A DNA stretch of 64,000 nt. Origin: UBA11740 sp035635855 (GTDB taxonomy: Bacteria > Acidobacteriota > Blastocatellia > Pyrinomonadales > Pyrinomonadaceae). Position 1 is the first letter of the stretch, and every line of letters begins with the position of its first letter. The position numbers and the translations under genes were made by a program. The stretch covers positions 186,001 to 250,000 of the forward strand of contig DASQAF010000009.1 in NCBI GenBank assembly GCA_035635855.1. The letters run 5' to 3'. Below, piece by piece: positions 1 through 9,884 of this stretch. Under the pieces are notes generated by a model, which had not been told where the DNA came from, made no database searches, and saw only the letters and a program-made list of their open reading frames with translations.

Positions 1-900
1 CGTCTTGTCATACACTGTAAAGCAAACGAAATGCACGTGCGGACGGCCCGGCACCAGGAAAGCATCGAACCCGGGAACGGCGAGCGCGCTGGTAATTTGC
101 CGCGCGCGGTCGGCGCGAAAGTTGAAAAAGATTACTGAGTCGCCGTCCTGAATGGTGGCCACCGGTTCATCGTTCTCGCGAGTAATGACCACAGGTTCGA
201 CAAACTCATCGGTCACGTTGTGCTCGTACGATCTTCTAATTGCCGCGAGCGGATCGGTAGCGCGCTCGCCCTCACAGTTCACCAGCATTTTGTACGCTCG
301 TTCGGTTCGTTCCCACCTTTTGTCGCGATCCATGGCGTAATAGCGCCCGACCACGGTAGCGATTTCGCCGACGCCGATTTCTCTGCACTTCTCCTGCATC
401 GCCGCGACGTACTTTTCCGCCGAAGACGGTGGCGTGTCGCGTCCGTCCAGAAAGCAGTGCACAAAGACGCGACGGACTTCGCGCGCCCTCGCCATCCGCA
501 ACAGCGCGTATGCATGTTCCTGTGAAGAGTGCACCATCCCGTCCGAGACCAGACCCATCATGTGCAGCCCGCAGTCGTGGTTCACAGCGTTGTCGATCGC
601 CGCGTTGAGCGCGAGATTGTGATAGAACTCGCCGGTTTCGATTTGGTGATTGATGCGCTCAACGTCGGTGCGCACCACGCGACCGGCGCCCATACACAGA
701 TGACCAACATTCGAGTTCCCCATCACGCCTTTCGGCAGGCCGACGCATTCACCTGACGCTTGAATCAGCGTGTGCGGATACTTTTCGAGCATTTCGCGAT
801 AGTAAGGCATTTCCGCCAGCGCGATTGCGTTGCCTTCGCGCTCGGCGCGATAGCCAAAGCCGTCGAGGATGATGAGTGCAAGTGGAGTTTTGTGTGGCAT
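1..900 (-). CDS. gpmI: 2,3-bisphosphoglycerate-independent phosphoglycerate mutase, 3' end beyond window
   Basis: It interconverts 3- and 2-phosphoglycerate in cytosolic glycolysis and gluconeogenesis. The frame is open for 300 codons from the ATG at 900 to the window edge, so the C-terminal part is missing (the family is about 510 residues). The start reads MPHKTPLALIILDGFGYR, with the metal-binding Asp at 13. The catalytic serine is Ser63 in GVMGNSNVGH, followed by the GAGRVV segment and later the HCFLDGRDTPP block, all family signatures. Enolase, the next step of the pathway, lies about 1.3 kb upstream on the same strand, but with two unrelated genes and palindromes between them, so a single operon is not obvious. 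Confidence 0.95.
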   Translation of the reverse strand, partial: MPHKTPLALIILDGFGYRAEREGNAIALAEMPYYREMLEKYPHTLIQASGECVGLPKGVMGNSNVGHLCMGAGRVVRTDVERINHQIETGEFYHNLALNAAIDNAVNHDCGLHMMGLVSDGMVHSSQEHAYALLRMARAREVRRVFVHCFLDGRDTPPSSAEKYVAAMQEKCREIGVGEIATVVGRYYAMDRDKRWERTERAYKMLVNCEGERATDPLAAIRRSYEHNVTDEFVEPVVITRENDEPVATIQDGDSVIFFNFRADRARQITSALAVPGFDAFLVPGRPHVHFVCFTVYDKT

Positions 901-990
901 AGACTGTTACAGAACCCGGAGCGGTAGCGACGGGATCCTACATTCAAGTGGCCTGTTTGATCCGGTCGCTGCCGTTCCCGGTTCTGACTC

Positions 991-1476
991 TCAGCGCCAA
1001 TAATCAGGACTCTCCCGCATATTCGGATCGGGGCGTTCCATCCAGCGCTCGGGCCGGTGAAGCTTTATGAAACCGAAACGTTCGTACAATCCATGCGCGT
1101 CTTTTGTTGACAGCACCCACCGGCGAAAGCCCTGCAACTGTGGATGCGCGAGGATTACTTCCATCAGCCACTTTGACAGACCGCGGCCGCGATGTTCCGG
1201 CAGGACGAACACGTCGGCGATCCAGGCGAACGTTGCATAGTCAGTCACCACGCGCGCGAACCCGACTTGATCCTTTCCTTTGTAGATTCCGAAAGGAAAC
1301 GAGTTTTCGATCGAGCGCTGCACGACTTCGCGTGTACGCCCAGTCGCCCAATACGAGTTGTGGAAAAGAAAGTCGTGAATCAACACGATGTCGAGACGAG
1401 ATGGATCGGTGCTAATGAGATAATCGCCGTCTTCCCAGGATTCAGTCATCTGTTTAGAGTACTGTGCAATTTTCAA
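991..1476 (-). CDS. GNAT family N-acetyltransferase
   Basis: A 161-residue single-domain acetyltransferase, expected to move an acetyl group from acetyl-CoA to an amine; the substrate is not predictable. The acetyl-CoA pyrophosphate loop is VLPEHRGRGLSKWL (about 91-104), and the conserved C-terminal strand is LYERFGF. The subfamily with VGFARVVTDY and LSTKDAHGLY is common in soil bacteria and is usually a stand-alone enzyme of unknown substrate. The start could be the ATG at 1476 or the second Met nine codons on (MTESWEDG); the shorter start fits homologues I remember about as well. A family A palindrome lies just upstream. Confidence 0.85.
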   Translation of the reverse strand: MKIAQYSKQMTESWEDGDYLISTDPSRLDIVLIHDFLFHNSYWATGRTREVVQRSIENSFPFGIYKGKDQVGFARVVTDYATFAWIADVFVLPEHRGRGLSKWLMEVILAHPQLQGFRRWVLSTKDAHGLYERFGFIKLHRPERWMERPDPNMRESPDYWR

Positions 1477-1502
1477 GATGGAGTCACATCACCGCTCTCA
1501 GC

Positions 1503-1583
1503 GGGGCACTAGCCCGACCGTCAGGGGGGCTCATCAATTAACCGGAAAAGTGGAGCCCTCCCTGACGGTCGGGCTAGTGCCCC
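1503..1583. repeat. REP-like palindrome, family A, copy 1
   Basis: Arms of about 30 bases are near-perfect inverted repeats: ggggcact-agcccgaccg-tcagg on the left (1503-1532) and its complement on the right (1553-1583), with one base missing from a G run in the left arm. The spacer is about 20 bases. It lies between the 5' end of the GNAT gene and the 3' end of the DinB gene. The same arm core recurs at 46797, 47325, 47705 and 51075. Confidence 0.9.
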
Positions 1584-1601
1584 ACTATTCTCAGGCAACA
1601 C

Positions 1602-2120
1602 TCATCTTGGTGATATCTCGCGCCGCAGATAGAACAACAAATCGGTGGACGGAGGATCGATGCCCAGTTGACGAATCATCCCCACCACCTGTCCGCGGTG
1701 CAGCGTCGCGTGATTGGCGACGTGCTGCATTTGATCCACCAAACGCATCGAGTTGGGATCGCCGCTGAGCAGCTTGAACGCCAGGTCGGCCATCAGGCGT
1801 GATTCATCCAGTTCGGCTATGAAGCGCGCGCGTCGATCGACAATTTCGCGCCAACGCTCGTTCAATTTTGTCAGGTCAGGGCAGCCTGCTTCGGTCCAAA
1901 GCGACCAGGCTTCTTTTTTCGGCGGCGAATGCCCGTGCCAGCGCTCCAGCCAAATCCATTCGGCGCCGGCCATGTGCCGCAGCGTTCCCAGGATCGAACC
2001 GTGACTAATGCCAAAGTCACGTCGGCGATTTTCTTCGGACAACTCCGCGGCGGCGTTCATTGCCAGGTCGTTGGCCCATTCCGTGTAATCAAACAGATGT
2101 CTGATGTCAGATAGATTCAT
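1602..2120 (-). CDS. DinB/YfiT-like four-helix metal-binding protein
   Basis: A 172-residue protein of the DinB superfamily, a four-helix bundle with a three-histidine metal site. Members act as thiol-dependent transferases or have no known role. Visible features are the opening LSDIRHLFDYTEWAND, the first ligand His49 in GTLRHMAGAEWIW, and the paired ligands His137 and His141 in HVANHATLHRGQV. Length and His spacing fit the family. It stands alone between two palindromes, so context gives no substrate. The start ATG at 2120 is followed directly by the conserved first helix. Confidence 0.88.
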   Translation of the reverse strand: MNLSDIRHLFDYTEWANDLAMNAAAELSEENRRRDFGISHGSILGTLRHMAGAEWIWLERWHGHSPPKKEAWSLWTEAGCPDLTKLNERWREIVDRRARFIAELDESRLMADLAFKLLSGDPNSMRLVDQMQHVANHATLHRGQVVGMIRQLGIDPPSTDLLFYLRREISPR

Positions 2121-2196
2121 CGTTGCCTCAATGTCAGAACCACCTGCGGTAGCGGGTGGTTGAACTCGACTAATTAGGTAATCTCATTCGCAAGGA

Positions 2197-3507
<1,311 letters not shown>

Positions 3508-3572
3508 GTTTGTGTTTGGCCAGAAACTTTATCATCAAGAGCCAATCATGCGAAATGCCGAACGCGATCTGG

Positions 3573-3675
3573 ATTTGGAGTGCGGCGGCGAGCGGAGCGC
3601 GACGGCGAGCGGAGCGCGACGCCGCATTCGATTAGCACCTGAGATCTAAAGCGCCGACGGCGGCGCACTCCAAAT
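3573..3675. repeat. Palindromic intergenic element with internal 17-bp tandem duplication (family F)
   Basis: The outer arms atttggagtgcg (from 3573) and cgcactccaaat (to 3675) are inverted. Within the left arm the 17-base unit ggcgagcggagcgcgac occurs twice in tandem (3587-3603 and 3604-3620). The element lies between divergent eno and the osmoprotectant permease and is the only notable feature of that 220-base gap. Confidence 0.8.
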
Positions 3676-3728
3676 AATTATCAGCCTCCAGCCTTTTTTG
3701 ATAGACTCGCCCGAAATCAAACAAACGC

Positions 3729-5285
3729 ATGCTTGAATTCCTCAGATCCAACTGGTCAGACATCCTGTGGCACATTGCGCAGCACCTGTGGCTGGTGTTC
3801 ATTTCGATTGCCATCGCCATGGTCATTGCCTTGCCGCTGGGGATCCTGATCACGCGACGCAAGCGCCTGCGCGCGCCGGTGCTGGGGATCGCAAACGTGA
3901 TGCAGACAATTCCGAGCCTCGCGCTGTTTGGCTTTCTGATTCCCTTGCCATTCATCGGCGGCATCGGTCCGCGCACCGCGATCGTCGCGCTCGTCTTCTA
4001 TGCGCTGCTGCCGATCATGCGCAACACGGTCACCGGAATTCTCGGCGTTGACAAGAGCGTTCGTGACGCAGCGGTTGCCATGGGAATGACTGACCGGCAG
4101 GTGCTGTTTCAGGTCGAGCTGCCGCTGGCGATGAGCGTCATCCTCACCGGCGTGCGCGTCGCGATCGTGATTACGATTGGCGTGGCGATCATCGCGGCCG
4201 AAGTGGGCGCGGGAGGCCTGGGCGAATACATCTTCCGCGGCTTGAGAATGAACGACAATCGCCTGTTGCTGGCGGGCGCAGTGCCCTCGGCGCTCATGGC
4301 TCTGGCGGCCGATTTTGGTTTCGGCCTGATTGAAAGACGTTTCGATCCGGAGACTCCGCGAACAAGCCGGAGACCCCTGCGAATCGTAGCGTGGGCCGTG
4401 CTGCTGATCGGCGTCGTAATGCTGGGCTTTGCAACGTGGCGAGGTATTCGCAATCGGTCGAGTTCTTCTCCCAGTCACGGTCACGTCACCGTGGGTTCGA
4501 AAGACTTTACGGAGTCGGTCCTGCTCGCCGAAATCGTCGCGCAGATGCTGGAAGCTAAAAACATCGAAGTCGATCGGCGTTTTGACCTGGGCGGGAATTT
4601 GGGTCATAGCGCGCTCGTCGCGAGCCAGATCGATCTCTATCCCGAATATACCGGCACGTCGTTCACGGCGATTCTTCATCATCAACCGATCACGGATCCA
4701 AAGGCTGTCTATGATCAAGTCAAACGTGAATATGCGGAGCAGTTCAAGGTGGAAATTAGCCCGCCGCTTGGTTTCGACAACACGTTTGCTATTTTGATCC
4801 GCGGCGAAGACGCGCGCCGGTTTAATCTGAAAACGATCTCTGAAGCGGCGCGGTATGCGCGCCAATGGCATGCCGGATTCGGTCACGATTTTATGGTCCG
4901 GAAAGACGGTTTTCCAGGATTCTCGAGCGCCTACGGATTGCAGTTCGCCGCCGCGCCGAGCGAGATGGCGCTCGATCTGACTTACACAGCGCTGGCTTCG
5001 CACAAGGTCGATATGATCGCCGGCAATTCAACCGACGGACGAATCGCTGCACTCGATCTCTTTCAACTCGAAGACGACCGGCATTACTTTCCGCCTTATG
5101 AAGGCGTGTTCCTCACGCGCCAGGATGCGCTGGCGCGGGTGCCGGCGCTGCGGGAAGTCCTGCAAAAGCTCGGCGGCGCGATCTCAACCGAGGAAATGCG
5201 CAAGTTGAACTACGAAGTTGACGGTGCCAAGCGCGATAAGAAGATTGTCGTACACGAATGGCTGAAAGCCAAAGGGCTGATTTAG
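3729..5285 (+). CDS. Osmoprotectant ABC transporter, fused permease and substrate-binding protein (OpuB/OpuC-like)
   Basis: A 518-residue fusion of an inner-membrane permease and its binding domain, of the type importing glycine betaine, choline or carnitine. Residues about 1-200 carry five or six membrane segments and the ABC-contact EAA loop (VDKSVRDAAVAMGMTDRQ, about 107-124). A further membrane helix (about 219-236) anchors the binding domain, which starts near 262 with VTVGSKDFTES and continues with DLGGNLGHSAL and DLYPEYTGTS, typical of OpuAC-type proteins. It ends VVHEWLKAKGLI. No ATPase gene is adjacent; the only matching ATPase in the window is at 54248-55018. The ATG at 3729 follows a short leader without a strong ribosome-binding site. 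Confidence 0.92.
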   Translation: MLEFLRSNWSDILWHIAQHLWLVFISIAIAMVIALPLGILITRRKRLRAPVLGIANVMQTIPSLALFGFLIPLPFIGGIGPRTAIVALVFYALLPIMRNTVTGILGVDKSVRDAAVAMGMTDRQVLFQVELPLAMSVILTGVRVAIVITIGVAIIAAEVGAGGLGEYIFRGLRMNDNRLLLAGAVPSALMALAADFGFGLIERRFDPETPRTSRRPLRIVAWAVLLIGVVMLGFATWRGIRNRSSSSPSHGHVTVGSKDFTESVLLAEIVAQMLEAKNIEVDRRFDLGGNLGHSALVASQIDLYPEYTGTSFTAILHHQPITDPKAVYDQVKREYAEQFKVEISPPLGFDNTFAILIRGEDARRFNLKTISEAARYARQWHAGFGHDFMVRKDGFPGFSSAYGLQFAAAPSEMALDLTYTALASHKVDMIAGNSTDGRIAALDLFQLEDDRHYFPPYEGVFLTRQDALARVPALREVLQKLGGAISTEEMRKLNYEVDGAKRDKKIVVHEWLKAKGLI

Positions 5286-5353
5286 TAGAGTGGTCCCGCG
5301 TACTTGATTAAGCGAAGATCGAAGTTCACAATGCGCTGAAAAGGAGAAATACG

Positions 5354-6859
5354 ATGTTCTCCCGCTCCTGCAAACCCTTCTTTTTCTTACTACTCTTTTT
5401 CACCGGTTTTCTCTTTACGAGCCAATCTACGCGCGCCTGTTCATGCGGTCCTAGGCCGACTGTGCTTGATTCCTTCGATGGGTCTGATGTCGTGATCATC
5501 GTTCGGGCTATTTCTGTCGAGAAGGCCGAAGACACGGATGAGCGACACTATGTCGACGGAGTGCGCTCAGCCACGATGGTTGTCGAAAGGGTTTTCAAGG
5601 GGAACCTCAAGGTTGATGACGAACTGGTTTTTGGACAGGGCGGTGGGGCAGATTGTATTTGGACGTTTAAAGAGACTTCAGTCGGCGAAGAATTCCTTTT
5701 CTACGTGAACTCTCCCCAAAAGTTTTCTGATCGATCTTTCCTTCCGTCTGCTGATCCCAAGCTTTGGTTCGCCGGCGGCTGCGGGCGCTCGACGGATTTA
5801 GAGGCCGCCACCGACGATTTGCTGTATCTGGAAAACATGGCTAAGGTTCGCGGAAAAACTCGAATCTCGGGGACGATTGGGGGGTGGCAAAATCCCGACA
5901 TAGATGTCGAAGGAAAAAAGATTCGCATCATCGGCCCGAAGAAAACTTACGAGACAAAGACTGACAGAAACGGTGTTTTCGAAATTTATGATCTGCCGCC
6001 GGGAAAGTATTTGATCGAACCAGAGATGCCTCGCGGCTGGAAGATTGATCCTTACTGGATCCGATATTCACCTAGCGTGGTTCGCAACAACTATGAAGAG
6101 GCCGAGCTGAAATCACCTAAGCAAGTGGCGATTATGCTTGAGCCAAAGAAGCATGCCGGGGTCGATATCGCTTTTGCGATCGACAATGTGGTCCGCGGCA
6201 AGGTTCTGGATCCGAACGGAAAGCCAATGCCTCGGGTGTGCGTCTACCTGTGGACCAGGGAACAAGTAGAAGGATTTGGTCCCTTTAACTGCACGGATCA
6301 AAACGGAAGGTTCGAGATTACCTCAGTTCCAAGTGGAGAATATGTAGCAGTAGTGAATAACGATGGAAAGCCGAGCAGTCGCGAGCCGTTCCGAACTCTT
6401 TATTATCCGAACGTGTCCGAGCGAGATAGGGCAGCAATTATCACCATTGGTCCCGGGGAAACCATTGCTGACATCAACATCGTTGTGCCTGCCCTTGAAG
6501 AGACAATTGTTGTTGAAGGCATATTGCGATACTCGGATGGCAAACCAGTGGATGATAGGTATATCGAGTTCAAAGCTGATAAGAGCGACAAGATTGATGG
6601 CGACGTTAGCGAGGAAACGAACGCAGAAGGAAAATTTTCGCTGAAGATCCTTAAGAATGTTAAGGGCCAGTTGTCGTCAGATATGTACGTTTATGCGGGC
6701 GAGTTTGTTGACTGCCCCAAAGTTGAGAGCTTGATTAAGAAGAGTGGCCGCGACAACGCTACGATCAAGACAAATATTGTCGACATCCAGGCCGAGCACA
6801 ACCTCTACAACCTGGAGTTGGTATTTCCCTTTCCAAGCTGTAAGAAGAAAGAGCAGTAA
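5354..6859 (+). CDS. Secreted protein with TIMP/NTR-like N-terminus and carboxypeptidase-regulatory-like domains
   Basis: A 501-residue exported protein of unknown function. A strongly hydrophobic signal peptide (about 1-28) ends at TRA, so the mature chain would begin CSCGPRP. An N-terminal Cys-x-Cys followed by a DGSDVVIIVRAISV strand is the pattern of netrin/TIMP-like domains. Residues about 140-500 contain at least two beta-sandwich units of the carboxypeptidase-regulatory type (GVFEIYDLPPGKYLIEP; GRFEITSVPSGEYVAVV), and a third weaker one (GKFSLKI). The start is supported by aaaaggag seven bases before the ATG. The tail ends in CKKKEQ. Neighbours give no functional hint. TGC at the cleavage site could instead be a weak lipobox, though TRAC is a poor match. 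Confidence 0.75.
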   Translation: MFSRSCKPFFFLLLFFTGFLFTSQSTRACSCGPRPTVLDSFDGSDVVIIVRAISVEKAEDTDERHYVDGVRSATMVVERVFKGNLKVDDELVFGQGGGADCIWTFKETSVGEEFLFYVNSPQKFSDRSFLPSADPKLWFAGGCGRSTDLEAATDDLLYLENMAKVRGKTRISGTIGGWQNPDIDVEGKKIRIIGPKKTYETKTDRNGVFEIYDLPPGKYLIEPEMPRGWKIDPYWIRYSPSVVRNNYEEAELKSPKQVAIMLEPKKHAGVDIAFAIDNVVRGKVLDPNGKPMPRVCVYLWTREQVEGFGPFNCTDQNGRFEITSVPSGEYVAVVNNDGKPSSREPFRTLYYPNVSERDRAAIITIGPGETIADINIVVPALEETIVVEGILRYSDGKPVDDRYIEFKADKSDKIDGDVSEETNAEGKFSLKILKNVKGQLSSDMYVYAGEFVDCPKVESLIKKSGRDNATIKTNIVDIQAEHNLYNLELVFPFPSCKKKEQ

Positions 6860-7078
6860 GATTAACTTTATAGGTGCCCCTGTCTTCGGTATCTGTCCTT
6901 GCCCCTGCGTATTATGGGCTTTCTCGGTATGATCGTCGACGATCCAGTTGCCTAAAATCTTCGTTAATAAATCACCCCTTCTGCACGTCTAGTCAATGGA
7001 ACTTTCCCGGGAGTTTTTCGTCTAAGGATTCAAACTTTTCGGGCCTGCCCGTCGTATGCCTGTCCGAGCGACCAGATC

Positions 7079-8323
7079 ATGCGTTATCTCTATTCAGTCT
7101 ATGCCGACGCCGCCAGGATCGCGCTGCAATCCATCCTGGCCCACAAACTGCGCGCCTTTCTGACCCTGATCGGTATCATTATCGGCGTCGCGGCTGTCGT
7201 CGTCGTGGGCGCGTCGGTCAGCGGCCTCAACACCTATGTCACGGACCGGGTCGCGAAGCTGCTGGGGGCGAACCACTTCATGATTGCGCGTATCGCCTCC
7301 TCAAAGCGTCTTTCCGATGATGAGTTCGAACAGATGAACCGCCGCAACAAGCGGTTCAACTGGGACGATTACGAATGGGTGAAGGAACATTGTGCCGCGT
7401 GTTCCGAAGTTGGCGCGGAAGTTGGTAGTCAAACTGATCTGAAGCAGGACGGCATTGAGTTTCCTGGCGCGATCGTGTTTGGCGTTACTTCGAACATGGC
7501 TGAGATCGAGGACAAAACGATCGTCGACGGCCGCTTTATTTCACCTGACGAAGTGACGCGTTCAGCGCTGGTGTGCGTGCTCGGCGGAGACATCAAAGAC
7601 AAGTTCTTTCCCAAAACTGAACCGATTGGCCAGACGTTGAAGGTGCGCGGCCTGCCCATGCGGGTCGTCGGCGTGGAAGAAAAACGTGGCGCCTTTTTTG
7701 GCGACTCGCTGGACCGGCACATTTATATTCCGGCCACCACACACCTGCAGATTTTTGGGCGCAACGGTTTGCAGATTCACGGCAAGGCGCCGACGCGCGA
7801 TAACTTTCAACCGACGATTGAGGATGCGCGGCTGACCATGCGCAACAAGCACCGGCTGAAGGGAAACGAAGAAGACGATTTTGGCCTGGTCAACGTGGAA
7901 GAACTCAATAATCAGATCGATCAGTTTACCGGCAGCATAGCCGCGGTAGTCGTTCCGATCACCCTGATTACTCTCGTAGTCGGCGGGATCGTGGTCATGA
8001 ACATTATGCTGGTGAGCGTGACAGAGCGAACTTTCGAAATCGGTTTGCGCAAAGCCGTGGGCGCCACTCGCAAACAGATTCTGATGCAGTTTTTGATCGA
8101 GTCAGGCATGCTCTGCGCCTTCGGCGGCGCGATGGGGCTGCTGGTAGCCTGGGGAGTTACCACACTGATCACCGCGCTGGCGGGAATCACCATGACGATC
8201 ACGATCGGCTACATTCTTTTGGCGATCATCGTTTCCAGCGTGATCGGAATGGTCGCCGGAGCCTATCCAGCCTTCAAAGCGGCGAGACTGGATCCGATCA
8301 TTGCGTTGACGAAGACGACATGA
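7079..8323 (+). CDS. MacB/FtsX-type ABC transporter permease
   Basis: A 414-residue permease with the MacB layout: one membrane helix near the N-terminus (about 23-47, LRAFLTLIGIIIGVAAVVVV), a periplasmic MacB-PCD domain (about 55-275), then three C-terminal helices. The FtsX signature MNIMLVSVTERTFEIGLRKA starts near 305, and the protein ends DPIIALTKTT. Such permeases pair with a MacB-type ATPase to drive periplasmic substrates outward. No ATPase is encoded nearby; the next gene is a second permease of the same family, so the two may form a heterodimer. Preceded by 218 bases in which I see no feature. Confidence 0.92.
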   Translation: MRYLYSVYADAARIALQSILAHKLRAFLTLIGIIIGVAAVVVVGASVSGLNTYVTDRVAKLLGANHFMIARIASSKRLSDDEFEQMNRRNKRFNWDDYEWVKEHCAACSEVGAEVGSQTDLKQDGIEFPGAIVFGVTSNMAEIEDKTIVDGRFISPDEVTRSALVCVLGGDIKDKFFPKTEPIGQTLKVRGLPMRVVGVEEKRGAFFGDSLDRHIYIPATTHLQIFGRNGLQIHGKAPTRDNFQPTIEDARLTMRNKHRLKGNEEDDFGLVNVEELNNQIDQFTGSIAAVVVPITLITLVVGGIVVMNIMLVSVTERTFEIGLRKAVGATRKQILMQFLIESGMLCAFGGAMGLLVAWGVTTLITALAGITMTITIGYILLAIIVSSVIGMVAGAYPAFKAARLDPIIALTKTT

Positions 8324-8326
8324 TCA

Positions 8327-8463
8327 ACCACTAAGACACAAAGAGCACAAAAATAGAGGGAACAGAAAGGCTGAGTAAGCCTCGTGAAGAGTAACCGAAA
8401 TTTGAACTGATCTTCTAATTTATTGTCTTCTATTTTTCTTAGTGCCCTTTGTGTCTTTGTGGT
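8327..8463. repeat. Palindrome between tandem permease genes (family D)
   Basis: The left arm accactaagacacaaagagc (from 8327) and right arm ending ctttgtgtctttgtggt (to 8463) are near-perfect inverted repeats about 22 bases long, separated by about 93 bases. The right arm ends immediately before the ribosome-binding site of the next gene, so the hairpin could affect its expression. Confidence 0.85.
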
Positions 8464-8472
8464 AAGAGGTTT

Positions 8473-9747
8473 ATGAAAATCCGACTTCCAAGAATCCTGC
8501 CGCGCGAAACGCTCTTCATGGCGCTCGACAATGTGCGCTCAAATAAGTTTCGCAGTTTTCTCACAGTGCTGGGCATTGTGATTGGGGTGATGGCGGCCAT
8601 CGTCGTCGCTTCGATTCTCACCGGCATGCGCCAAAGCATCATCGCGATTATCGAAGAGTACGGCACGAACAACATCTATGCTTTCCACCTGACGACCGGG
8701 CCGCGCGTGGCCACGGATCGTGCGGAACGCTTGCGCAAACCTCTAACGGTTGCCGATGCCGACGCGCTCAAGGCCCAGGCCGGCTCAGTCGAAGACCTGG
8801 CGGTGGTCGCGCCCAATGTCGGCTATAGCGGCGGGCCTTTTGATGACAACATAACCTATCAGGGGCACAATTATCGCTGGGGCAACACCTCGGGTGTGAC
8901 GCCGAACTACTCAGACATTTCGAATATCACGATTCGGGAAGGACGTTTCATAACTGAATCCGACAACGAACAGCGTCGCAACGTTGTTGTGATTGGCGTC
9001 AACGGGGCGGATGCCCTGTTTCCCGGTAAACACGAAGGCATTGTCGGTACCGAGGTGCGTATGGGAGGCTATAACTTTGAAATCGTCGGCGTGCTCGAGA
9101 AACGCAAGAACGCTTTTTTTGGCGAAAACGAGGAAGACAACGCAGTCTACATTCCTTTACGCACCGCCCAAAAGGTCGCGCCCGCGCGCGGCTGGCTGCT
9201 GTTTGTAATTCGCGCGCGCTCGGGACAGCTTAACGATGCCCTGACGCAGTCGGAAGATATTTTGAGACGCCGGCGCAACGTGAAGTTTGGCGCTCCAGAT
9301 GATTTTGATATCAAGACTGCCGACAATTTCGTCAAGCAGTTCGACAGTATCTTTGCCATGGTCGGTCTGGTGGCGATCGCTATTTCCAGCCTGGGACTTC
9401 TCGTCGGTGGTATCGGCGTGATGAACATTATGCTGGTGAGCGTCACCGAACGCACGCAGGAGATCGGCATTCGCAAAGCGCTGGGCGCGCGTCGCCGTGA
9501 CATTGTGAATCAATTTCTGTTTGAAGCAATGACACTGACTTTTCTTGGTGGCATGCTCGGCGTCACTCTGGCAATTGGCGCCAGCAAACTGATCATGCTG
9601 CTGGTTCCCAGTCTGCCGGCGTCAATTCCCCTGTGGGCCGTGACGACCGGCGTGACCGTCAGCGTGGGCGTGGGACTCATCTTCGGCGTCTGGCCGGCGC
9701 GCAAAGCCTCGCGTCTGGATCCGATTGAGTGTCTAAGGTACGAGTGA
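8473..9747 (+). CDS. MacB/FtsX-type ABC transporter permease
   Basis: A 424-residue paralogue of the upstream permease. The preferred start is the ATG at 8473 (MKIRLPRILPRETLF), preceded by taagaggt; an in-frame upstream start at 8449 would lie inside the palindrome. It shows the same plan: N-terminal helix FRSFLTVLGIVIGVMAAIVV, a MacB-PCD periplasmic region with GRFITESDNEQRRNVVVIG, then three helices with MNIMLVSVTERTQEIGIRKA and the end WPARKASRLDPIECLRYE. It is probably co-transcribed with the preceding permease. The pair could form an export complex with an ATPase encoded elsewhere. Confidence 0.93.
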   Translation: MKIRLPRILPRETLFMALDNVRSNKFRSFLTVLGIVIGVMAAIVVASILTGMRQSIIAIIEEYGTNNIYAFHLTTGPRVATDRAERLRKPLTVADADALKAQAGSVEDLAVVAPNVGYSGGPFDDNITYQGHNYRWGNTSGVTPNYSDISNITIREGRFITESDNEQRRNVVVIGVNGADALFPGKHEGIVGTEVRMGGYNFEIVGVLEKRKNAFFGENEEDNAVYIPLRTAQKVAPARGWLLFVIRARSGQLNDALTQSEDILRRRRNVKFGAPDDFDIKTADNFVKQFDSIFAMVGLVAIAISSLGLLVGGIGVMNIMLVSVTERTQEIGIRKALGARRRDIVNQFLFEAMTLTFLGGMLGVTLAIGASKLIMLLVPSLPASIPLWAVTTGVTVSVGVGLIFGVWPARKASRLDPIECLRYE

Positions 9748-9869
9748 GCTGGGAGCGCGGACGTCCTCGTCCGCACAGCGTGCGCAGCACGCTCCTTTCT
9801 TTCCCGACAAATCCACCAACATAGTTCGCGCTTTGCGCTCAAGGCGGACGGGACGTCCGCGCCCCCAGC
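9748..9869. repeat. REP-like palindrome, family C, copy 1
   Basis: The left arm gctgggagcgcggacgtcct (9748 on) and right arm ggacgtccgcgcccccagc (to 9869) are inverted copies, each with an internal cggacg/cgtccg hairpin. An inner pair, gcgtgcgcagcacgc and gcgctttgcgc, forms further hairpins. It lies between convergent genes and could act as a bidirectional terminator. Confidence 0.85.
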
Positions 9870-9884
9870 AAAGCGTCGCCTCAA

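Noticed and set aside
3756..5003. Open frame of 415 codons on the minus strand, antisense to the osmoprotectant permease
   Set aside because: It has no recognisable domain, is rich in Arg/His, and lies opposite a clear transporter gene.
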